DNA of 6,943 bases, taken from positions 1 through 6,943 of the forward strand of contig DFBW01000310.1 of the NCBI GenBank assembly GCA_002366775.1, given 5' to 3'. This DNA comes from Roseovarius sp. UBA3070 (lineage in GTDB: Bacteria > Pseudomonadota > Alphaproteobacteria > Rhodobacterales > Rhodobacteraceae). The position numbers and the translations under genes were made by a program. The notes below the pieces were generated by a model. The model had not been told where the DNA came from. It worked only from the letters and a program-made list of their open reading frames with translations, and did no database searches. Shown here in pieces: positions 1 to 5,844 of this stretch (position 1 is the first letter of the stretch; each line of letters opens with the position of its first letter).

Positions 1-858
1 GTTCCGGCGAGCAAGAAGAATTCGCTGATCAAGGCCAAGGCCGCTGGCGCGGATATTCGCATGGTCTATTCGACCCAGGATGCGTTGCAGATCGCGCGCG
101 ATAATCCCGAACGTGAGGTTGTGTTCTTTGCCATCGGGTTTGAGACCACGACGCCGCCAACAGCCGTGGCGATCAAGGTCGCTGCCGCAGAAGGGCTGAA
201 GAATTTCAGCGTCTTTTGCAACCACGTTCTGACCCCTGCTGCGATCACCCATATCCTGCAATCGCCCGAGCTGCGCGCGCTGGGACAGGTGTCGATTGAC
301 GGGTTTCTGGGGCCAAGCCATGTGAGTTCGATCATCGGCAGCGCGCCTTATGATTTCTTTGCCGAAGAGTTTCAGAAACCTGTGGTGATTTGCGGGTTTG
401 AGCCGCTGGACGTGATGCAATCGGCACTGATGCTGATCCGACAGGTAAACGAAGGGCGCTATGAGGTTGAAAACGAATACACCCGGGTTGTGACGCCCGA
501 GGGCAATGAGATTGCCAAGGACCTGATGGCTGAGGTGTTCACGCTGCGCCGATCGTTTGAATGGCGTGGTTTGGGCGAGGTTCCCTATAGCGCGCTGCGG
601 ATCGCAGATGCTTACGGCGAATGGGATGCTGAACAGCGGTTTGAGATCACCCAAAGCACCGGCACCGATGTGAAGGGCTGCGAATGTCCGGCGATTTTGC
701 GCGGGGTCAAGAAGCCAACCGATTGCAAATTGTTTGGTACGGTCTGCACGCCTGACAACCCGCAGGGGTCTTGCATGGTGTCCTCGGAAGGATCCTGCGC
801 AGCTTATTGGAGTTTTGGCCGCTTCCGGATGGACCGTGTGAAGGAGGCCGCAGAATGA
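1..858 (+). CDS. hypD: HypD, [NiFe]-hydrogenase iron-sulfur maturation factor (5' partial)
   Basis: HypD is the cytoplasmic [4Fe-4S] scaffold that, with HypC, holds the iron while its two cyanide ligands and one CO are attached, before transfer to the hydrogenase large subunit. The frame is open from base 1, so the ATG at 61 is internal; 285 residues are visible. Family proteins have roughly 370-380, so about 90 N-terminal residues are missing, including the region with the redox-active cysteines. Family signatures seen (numbered from base 1): GFETTTP at 46-52, CNHVLTP from Cys73, DGFLGPSHVS and CGFEPLDVMQS in the middle, and a Cys-rich tail with Cys227, 229, 242, 249, 258 and 266 (KKPTDCKLFGTVCTP, SCMVSSEGSCAAY). 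The tail cysteines fit the cluster-binding region; which of them are ligands I infer from the family. The stop overlaps the hypE start (ATGA at 855-858). The product assignment is secure. Confidence 0.97.
   Translation, partial: VPASKKNSLIKAKAAGADIRMVYSTQDALQIARDNPEREVVFFAIGFETTTPPTAVAIKVAAAEGLKNFSVFCNHVLTPAAITHILQSPELRALGQVSIDGFLGPSHVSSIIGSAPYDFFAEEFQKPVVICGFEPLDVMQSALMLIRQVNEGRYEVENEYTRVVTPEGNEIAKDLMAEVFTLRRSFEWRGLGEVPYSALRIADAYGEWDAEQRFEITQSTGTDVKGCECPAILRGVKKPTDCKLFGTVCTPDNPQGSCMVSSEGSCAAYWSFGRFRMDRVKEAAE
841..847 (+). promoter_or_regulatory. Shine-Dalgarno site of hypE
   Basis: AAGGAGG lies seven bases before the ATG at 855, inside the last codons of hypD. It is the strongest ribosome-binding site in the window and decides the hypE start. 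An in-frame reading from 771 is longer but would lie deep inside hypD without such a site, and would add 28 residues not expected in HypE. Confidence 0.85.
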
Positions 859-1904
859 ACGCGATGGAAAAACGCTTCCCGACGCGGATCAATTTCCGCC
901 GTGGACAGGTTGATATGACCCACGGGTCCGGCGGGCGTGCCATGGCGCAGCTGATCGAAGAGTTGTTCGTTAAGCACTTTGACAATGATCTTTTGCGCCA
1001 GGGCAATGATCAGGCGCTGTTTACCCCGCCGTCGGGCCGGTTGGTGATGAGCACCGATGGTCACGTGGTTTCACCGCTGTTTTTCCCGGGTGGCGACATT
1101 GGCAGCCTTTCGGTGCACGGCACGATCAATGATGTTGCGATGTCCGGGGCACGCCCCTTGTATCTTTCGGCGGGCTTTATCCTTGAAGAGGGTTTCCCGC
1201 TGGCCGATCTGGAGCGCATCGTTGTGTCGATGGCGGAGGCGTCGCGCGAAGCCGGGGTGCCGGTTGTCACCGGCGATACCAAGGTGGTGGAACGCGGCAA
1301 GGGTGACGGGGTGTTCATCACCACAACCGGTGTTGGGGTTGTGCCGGATGGGCTTGATATTTCTGGCGTCAATGCACGGGCTGGTGATGCGATCCTTGTG
1401 TCCGGCCCCATCGGGGATCACGGAGTTGCGATCATGTCGAGCCGCGAAAACCTCGCGTTTGATACCACCATTGTTTCGGACAGTGCGGCGCTGCACGGGT
1501 TGATCGCCGAGATGGTTGCAGCGGTGCCTGACATCAACTGTCTGCGTGATCCGACACGCGGCGGGCTGGCGGCGACGCTGAACGAAATCGCCTTTCAGTC
1601 GCAGGTTGGGATGCGGTTGAATGAAGACAGTATTCCGATGCGGCCAGAGGTAGACGCGGCCTGTGAGTTGCTTGGGCTTGATCCGCTTTATGTCGCCAAT
1701 GAAGGCAAGCTGGTGGCGATCTGTCCGGCGCAAAAGGCGGCGCAGTTGCTGGCCGTTATGCAGGGCCATGCGCAAGGGGGAGGTGGCGCGATCATTGGTG
1801 AAGTTATCGCCGATGACATGGGATTTGTGACCATGGAAACCGGGTTTGGTGGCACCCGGATCGTTGACTGGCTGGCTGGCGAACAGCTGCCTCGTATCTG
1901 TTAG
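855..1904 (+). CDS. hypE: HypE, carbamoyl-dehydratase making the cyanide ligand
   Basis: HypE accepts a carbamoyl group from HypF on its C-terminal cysteine and dehydrates it with ATP to a thiocyanate, the donor of the CN ligands passed to HypC-HypD. The protein is 349 residues, normal for the family. It has the AIR-synthase (PurM)-like fold signatures: THGSGGRAM at 22-30, AMSGARPLYLSAGFILEEG in the first domain, GDTKVVERGKGDG from Gly140 (nucleotide-binding region), and DPTRGGLAATLNEIA from Asp232. It ends in Pro-Arg-Ile-Cys, with Cys349 the last residue before TAG; this is the family's catalytic tail, so the enzyme looks functional. The start at 855 is set by the AAGGAGG site and the ATGA overlap with hypD; Met4 at 864 is a weaker alternative. 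The transporter gene starts 9 bp downstream. Confidence 0.98.
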   Translation: MNAMEKRFPTRINFRRGQVDMTHGSGGRAMAQLIEELFVKHFDNDLLRQGNDQALFTPPSGRLVMSTDGHVVSPLFFPGGDIGSLSVHGTINDVAMSGARPLYLSAGFILEEGFPLADLERIVVSMAEASREAGVPVVTGDTKVVERGKGDGVFITTTGVGVVPDGLDISGVNARAGDAILVSGPIGDHGVAIMSSRENLAFDTTIVSDSAALHGLIAEMVAAVPDINCLRDPTRGGLAATLNEIAFQSQVGMRLNEDSIPMRPEVDAACELLGLDPLYVANEGKLVAICPAQKAAQLLAVMQGHAQGGGGAIIGEVIADDMGFVTMETGFGGTRIVDWLAGEQLPRIC

Positions 1905-1913
1905 GGGCAAGCG

Positions 1914-2633
1914 ATGTTGGCGTTTCTCATCCTCGGGCTGACAGTTGGCATGGCGCACGCGCTGGAAGCCGACCATCTGGCGGCGGTGGGGGCAATGGCG
2001 GCGCACAAGACGCCTTCGCATCGGCGTATGGCGTGGCTTGGGGCCTCCTGGGGGCTGGGGCACACGACAACGCTGTTGCTGATGAGCACGCCGGTCGTGC
2101 TGTTGGGCTTCGTGCTGAGTGCGCGGATGGCATCGGGGTTGGAATTTGCCGTTGGCATCATGCTTGTGGTGATGGGGGGTGGTGTGTTGCGCAAGCTTCT
2201 CCGCACTAGGACGCATATTCATGTGCATGACCATACCGACGGCTCACGTCATTTCCATGCCCACAGTCACCAAGACGCGGAGCAACCGCACAAAATTGAC
2301 GCTCATGATCACAACCATGCGCCGCGTTTTTCAAAGCGGTCCTATCTGGTGGGGATGATCCACGGGATGGCCGGGTCGGCAGCCCTTGTGGCGATGGCAG
2401 CGGCCGCCACCCAGAGCATTGTCGCCACCCTGAGCTATATCGTTGCCTTTGGCCTGGGATCGACCCTTGGCATGGCGGCATTGACCCTGATTCTGTCCTG
2501 GCCATTGCAACACGCCGAACGTGCAGCGGGGCGGGTATTTCGGGGCGTTCAATACGCACTGGTAGGCGCTGCGATAATTGTTGGCGCAGGCGTCATGGCG
2601 GCGAGTGGTCCGGTGATCTGGGGAGGCTTGTGA
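1914..2633 (+). CDS. Nickel/cobalt transporter, NicO/UreH-like, with His-rich loop
   Basis: This is a polytopic inner-membrane protein of 239 residues, most likely importing Ni2+ for the hydrogenase active site. The first helix carries His15-x4-Asp20-His21 (HALEADHLAAV), the HX4DH metal signature of NiCoT-type permeases. A second conserved patch is WGLGHTTTLL with His50, and a third, MIHGMAGSAALV with His150, opens the second half. About six hydrophobic segments can be drawn: roughly 1-25, 42-68, 73-92, 145-167, 170-195 and 210-236. The two halves are joined by a hydrophilic loop holding 12 histidines between residues 101 and 135, in HxH and DHxH patterns that suit metal binding or sensing. 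The start at 1914 follows a modest GGGG run near the hypE stop. Its place between hypE and hypX supports nickel as substrate. Efflux (RcnA-like) and cobalt are alternatives that sequence alone cannot exclude; I assign no symbol because HoxN, HupE and UreH relatives cannot be separated by eye. Confidence 0.85.
   Translation: MLAFLILGLTVGMAHALEADHLAAVGAMAAHKTPSHRRMAWLGASWGLGHTTTLLLMSTPVVLLGFVLSARMASGLEFAVGIMLVVMGGGVLRKLLRTRTHIHVHDHTDGSRHFHAHSHQDAEQPHKIDAHDHNHAPRFSKRSYLVGMIHGMAGSAALVAMAAAATQSIVATLSYIVAFGLGSTLGMAALTLILSWPLQHAERAAGRVFRGVQYALVGAAIIVGAGVMAASGPVIWGGL
2620..2626 (+). promoter_or_regulatory. Shine-Dalgarno site of hypX
   Basis: GGGGAGG sits six bases before the ATG at 2633, inside the last codons of the transporter gene. 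It favours ATG 2633 over the adjoining in-frame GTG at 2630. The transporter stop and this start share one base in TGATG (2631-2635), a typical stop-start coupling arrangement. Confidence 0.7.
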
Positions 2634-4345
2634 TGCGCATTTTGCTTTTGGTGCATGGCTTCAATTCCCTGTCGCAACGCTTGTTTGTCGAATTGCGCGA
2701 CGATGGTCACGACGTCACGGTCGAGTTTGATATTAACGACGGCACGCTGCGCAAAGCGGTTGAATTGTTCGCGCCTGATGTGATCCTGGCGCCGTTCTTG
2801 AAACGTGCGATCCCTGCGGATGTTTGGCAAAACCACCTCTGTTTGATTGTGCATCCCGGAGTGATCGGGGATCGCGGCCCGTCGGCATTGGATTGGGCAA
2901 TCCTTGAGGGTAAGGGCAACTGGGGCGTCACGGTTTTGCAGGCCAAAGCCGAGATGGATGCAGGCCCGATCTGGGCCAGTGAAACTTTCCCGGTGCGCAG
3001 GGCGAGCAAGTCCAGCATCTATCGCACAGAGCTGACCGAGGCGGCGCTTGTCGCCGTGCGCAAAGCCATTGCGGGCATTCAAACGCCGGAGTTCACGCCG
3101 CGCCCGTTGGATTACTCCGCTCCCGATGTCACCGGTCGATTGCGTGAGGCCATGGTTCAGGCGGATCGCCGGATTGATTGGGCAAATGACACGTCCGAAG
3201 ACGTTCTGCGCAAAATCCACAGCAGCGATGGGGTGCCCGGTGTGCTGAGCAATATTGCGGGGAAATCGGTGTTTTTACACGATGCGCGCCCGGCGCACGG
3301 ATTGACCGGAACGGCGGGCGAAGTGATTGCCACCTCGGGTACAGCGGTTTGCGTAGGGACAAAAGATGGCGCGATTTGGATCGGCCACGCGCGTGAACCC
3401 AAAGGCGAAGCCACCTTCAAGCTGCCCACAACCCGTGTTTTATCTGGCTCCCTGACCGAGGTGCCAGAGATTCCGATTGACGCGGAACAGGGCTATCAGG
3501 AAATTGCCTATTCAGAGCGTGGACCGGTAGGAACGCTCCGGTTTGATTTCTACAATGGTGCGATGTCAAGCGAGCAATGCGCGCGATTGCTTGCAGCGTA
3601 TGAGATGGCCCTGACACGACCAACAAAGGTGCTGATGCTGGCGGGGGGCAGCGATTTCTGGTCAAACGGCATTCATCTGAATATCATTGAGGCTGCGGAC
3701 AATGCCGCCGAGGAAAGTTGGCGTAATATCAATGCGATGGATGATCTGGCCGAGGCGATCATTCGCACCGAAAGCCATCTGACCATTGCCGCAATGGGCG
3801 GAAACTCCGGTGCCGGAGGGGTGTTTCTGGCCCGGGCCTGTGATTTGTTATGGATGCGTGGTCCGGTCATCGTGAACCCGCATTACAAGGATATGGGCAA
3901 TCTTTATGGATCCGAGTTCTGGACCTATCTGTTGCCGCGCCATTGTGGTGATGAAGACGCCCAGAGGATAAACCAACAGCGCCTGCCAATGGCCGCAACC
4001 GAGGCGCTTTCGCTTGGGCTCGCCGATGCGGTGTTTGCCCAAAGCAAAGTCGATTTTGATGCCGAGGTCGCCAAACGCGCAGATGAACTGGCCAACGCAC
4101 CGGAGTATGCGGACAGGCTGCGCGCCAAGTCTGACCAGCGTCAGGCCGATGAACAGGAAAAGCCGCTTTCAGCCTATCGAGATGAGGAACTGTCGCGCAT
4201 GCGGCGTAATTTTTATGGCTTTGACACCTCCTATCATATCGCGCGCTCTGACTTTGTGCGCAAAACCAAAAAGTCGCGCACGCCGGTCACCCTGGCGCGA
4301 CACCGCGACAAATCCTGGCAACAAACAGATCGGAAAGCATCATGA
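2633..4345 (+). CDS. hypX: HypX (HoxX), CO-ligand synthase for [NiFe]-hydrogenase
   Basis: HypX makes the active-site CO ligand: its N-terminal half moves a formyl group from formyl-tetrahydrofolate to coenzyme A, and its C-terminal crotonase-like half releases CO from formyl-CoA. It is found with hydrogenases matured in air. The protein has 570 residues, normal length. Residues 1-160 are formyltransferase-like, with His74 (VHPG), GPSALDWAI at 82-90, WGVTVLQA and Asp109 (MDAGPIW) at the catalytic His and Asp positions; the Asn of the usual NxHP motif is Ile72. Residues 170-280 resemble the formyltransferase C-terminal domain (RIDWANDT). The enoyl-CoA hydratase-like part runs from about 290, with LAGGSDFWSNGIHLN at 336-349, an oxyanion-loop GGNSGAGG at 389-396, and YKDMGNLYGSEFWTY at 418-432. 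It ends in an ATGA overlap with hoxA. Start choice: ATG 2633, one codon inside a possible GTG. Confidence 0.96.
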   Translation: MRILLLVHGFNSLSQRLFVELRDDGHDVTVEFDINDGTLRKAVELFAPDVILAPFLKRAIPADVWQNHLCLIVHPGVIGDRGPSALDWAILEGKGNWGVTVLQAKAEMDAGPIWASETFPVRRASKSSIYRTELTEAALVAVRKAIAGIQTPEFTPRPLDYSAPDVTGRLREAMVQADRRIDWANDTSEDVLRKIHSSDGVPGVLSNIAGKSVFLHDARPAHGLTGTAGEVIATSGTAVCVGTKDGAIWIGHAREPKGEATFKLPTTRVLSGSLTEVPEIPIDAEQGYQEIAYSERGPVGTLRFDFYNGAMSSEQCARLLAAYEMALTRPTKVLMLAGGSDFWSNGIHLNIIEAADNAAEESWRNINAMDDLAEAIIRTESHLTIAAMGGNSGAGGVFLARACDLLWMRGPVIVNPHYKDMGNLYGSEFWTYLLPRHCGDEDAQRINQQRLPMAATEALSLGLADAVFAQSKVDFDAEVAKRADELANAPEYADRLRAKSDQRQADEQEKPLSAYRDEELSRMRRNFYGFDTSYHIARSDFVRKTKKSRTPVTLARHRDKSWQQTDRKAS

Positions 4346-5808
4346 ATGTGAGCAAGCCCACGATCCTGATCGTTGATGACGAAGTGCGGTCACTGGAAGC
4401 ACTGGAACGCAATCTGGCCGACGAATTTGACGTTCAGATCGCCGCCAACACAACCGATGCCGAGCAAATCCTGACCGATCACTGGGTTCAGATAATCCTG
4501 TGTGATCAACGCATGCCGGACAAGTCGGGTGTCGATTTCCTGATTGAAGTGCGCGAAAAATGGCCCGATGTGATCCGCATTGTCATTTCCGGCTATACCG
4601 ATGCCGAAGATATCATCTCGGGGCTGAATGACGCGGGAATTTATCATTATGTCACCAAGCCGTGGCACCCGGAAAAGCTGATCATTACCCTGCGCAATGC
4701 GGTGTCGATGTTTGAATTGCAGCGCCAGAACGAGTTGCTGGCAATAGAGCTGCGCCTGTCTGAACGCGCCGCCAAGAAAAAGGTCAGCGACAGACGCCAG
4801 AAGCTGCGCGACACCTATGATTTTGACGACGGGATTGTGCGCAGCAAGACCAGCCCGATGAACGCGGTTTGCAGCACGCTTAGTCAGGTTGCGCCCTATG
4901 ACCTGTCGGTTCTGATCACCGGTGATGGCGGCACGGGCAAGGAATTGGCCGCGCGGGCCATTCATTACAATTCGTTGCGCTGGAACCGGCCTTTTGCAGT
5001 TCAGAAATGTGGGTCAGTCCCGCCTGAGGTGCTGGAAAGCGAGCTGTTCGGCCACAAGAAAGGCGCATTGCCCGGTGCGGTGCAGGACTATACCGGCCTG
5101 TTTGAACGCAACCAGGGCGGCACCATTCTGCTTGATGAAGTCTGTGACATTTCACCAGCATTTCAGGTTAAACTGCTGCGTGCCCTGCAAGATGGCGAGG
5201 TTCGCCAAATCGGCTCAACCCAGACCCGCAAGACCGACATTCGGGTCTTGGCCAGCTCTTACAAGGATCTGGAGGTCGAAGTCGCGGAAGGGCGGTTCCG
5301 ACAGGATCTGTTTTTCCTGCTTGCCGGTGTGACCGTGCACTTGCCCGCGCTGCGGGAACGGCGTGAGGATATCCCGCTTTTGGCCAACTACCTACTGAAG
5401 CGGGCGGTTTCGGGCATCGGCAAAGAGGTGTCCGGCCTGACAGCCGAAGCGATCACCTGCATGAAGCGCTATTGCTGGCCGGGGAATGTGCGCGAAATGC
5501 AGAACGAAATTGAACGCATGCTGGTCATGGGCAAAGAAAACGAGCTGTTGGGCGCAGACCTTTTGTCGCCCAAAGTGTTGATGTCTGCCTCGCCGGATGA
5601 AGCGGATGATTTAACCTTGCTGGGTGCGGGTATGGGCACGCTGAAAGAGCGGGTTGAAGCCATCGAGGTGAAAATCCTGCGCGAGAGCCTGATCCGGCAC
5701 CGGTGGAACAAAAGCAAAGCCTCGCGCGAATTGGGCCTGTCACGGGTCGGTTTACGCGGTAAGCTGGAGCGCTACCATTTGGAAAAGGAAGAAGCACCGG
5801 CGCAGTAA
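4342..5808 (+). CDS. hoxA: HoxA/HupR-type response regulator of hydrogenase genes (NtrC family)
   Basis: This DNA-binding regulator of 488 residues probably controls hydrogenase operons and is paired with the kinase downstream. Receiver domain 1-120: acidic pocket Asp12-Asp13, phospho-acceptor Asp55 (CDQRMPDKSG), Ser83 and Lys106 (TKPW). A charged linker covers about 120-165. The AAA+ domain, about 170-400, has an intact Walker A GDGGTGKE at 194-201, Walker B ILLDE ending Asp265-Glu266, and WPGNVRE with Arg384. A Fis-type helix-turn-helix spans about 455-480 (ASRELGLSRVGLRGKLERY). Several sigma54-activator residues are changed: GAFTGA is GALPGA at 241-246, the conserved Asn before Cys223 is Lys222, sensor-I Thr-Asn is Ser306-Tyr307, and of the two arginine fingers Arg320 stays while the second is Leu326. 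This resembles HupR, proposed to work with sigma70 polymerase. It overlaps hypX by ATGA, with GGAAAG upstream as a weak ribosome site. Confidence 0.93.
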   Translation: MNVSKPTILIVDDEVRSLEALERNLADEFDVQIAANTTDAEQILTDHWVQIILCDQRMPDKSGVDFLIEVREKWPDVIRIVISGYTDAEDIISGLNDAGIYHYVTKPWHPEKLIITLRNAVSMFELQRQNELLAIELRLSERAAKKKVSDRRQKLRDTYDFDDGIVRSKTSPMNAVCSTLSQVAPYDLSVLITGDGGTGKELAARAIHYNSLRWNRPFAVQKCGSVPPEVLESELFGHKKGALPGAVQDYTGLFERNQGGTILLDEVCDISPAFQVKLLRALQDGEVRQIGSTQTRKTDIRVLASSYKDLEVEVAEGRFRQDLFFLLAGVTVHLPALRERREDIPLLANYLLKRAVSGIGKEVSGLTAEAITCMKRYCWPGNVREMQNEIERMLVMGKENELLGADLLSPKVLMSASPDEADDLTLLGAGMGTLKERVEAIEVKILRESLIRHRWNKSKASRELGLSRVGLRGKLERYHLEKEEAPAQ

Positions 5809-5844
5809 ACCCCCCGGCGTGACTGCTAGATTGAATTGGACAGT
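5809..5844 (+). other. hoxA-hoxJ gap, no clear signal
   Basis: This 36-bp gap is the longest non-coding stretch in the window. It begins with a C-rich run (ACCCCCCGGCG) and holds no inverted repeat with a T tract, no convincing -35/-10 pair and only a weak purine-rich site (TTGGACAG) before the ATG at 5845. hoxJ is therefore probably read from the same transcript as hoxA, with lower translation. Confidence 0.6.

Noticed and set aside
61..63. ATG as the start of hypD
   Set aside because: The frame is open back to base 1 with HypD-like sequence, and HypD needs about 90 more N-terminal residues, so this Met is internal.
771..854. Upstream extension of hypE to an ATG at 771
   Set aside because: It would lie inside the conserved cysteine-rich end of hypD; the AAGGAGG-preceded ATG at 855 gives a normal-length HypE.
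1071..2234. A 387-residue open frame on the minus strand across hypE and the transporter gene
   Set aside because: It lies opposite two secure genes, its translation is rich in His, Arg, Pro and Gln as expected for the complement of GC-rich coding DNA, and it shows no recognisable domain.
2549..3220. A 223-residue minus-strand open frame opposite the start of hypX
   Set aside because: The plus strand is clearly HypX here; the antisense product has no motif and no convincing ribosome site.
5809..5820. C-rich run after hoxA as a possible terminator
   Set aside because: There is no matching inverted repeat forming a stable stem and no T tract.
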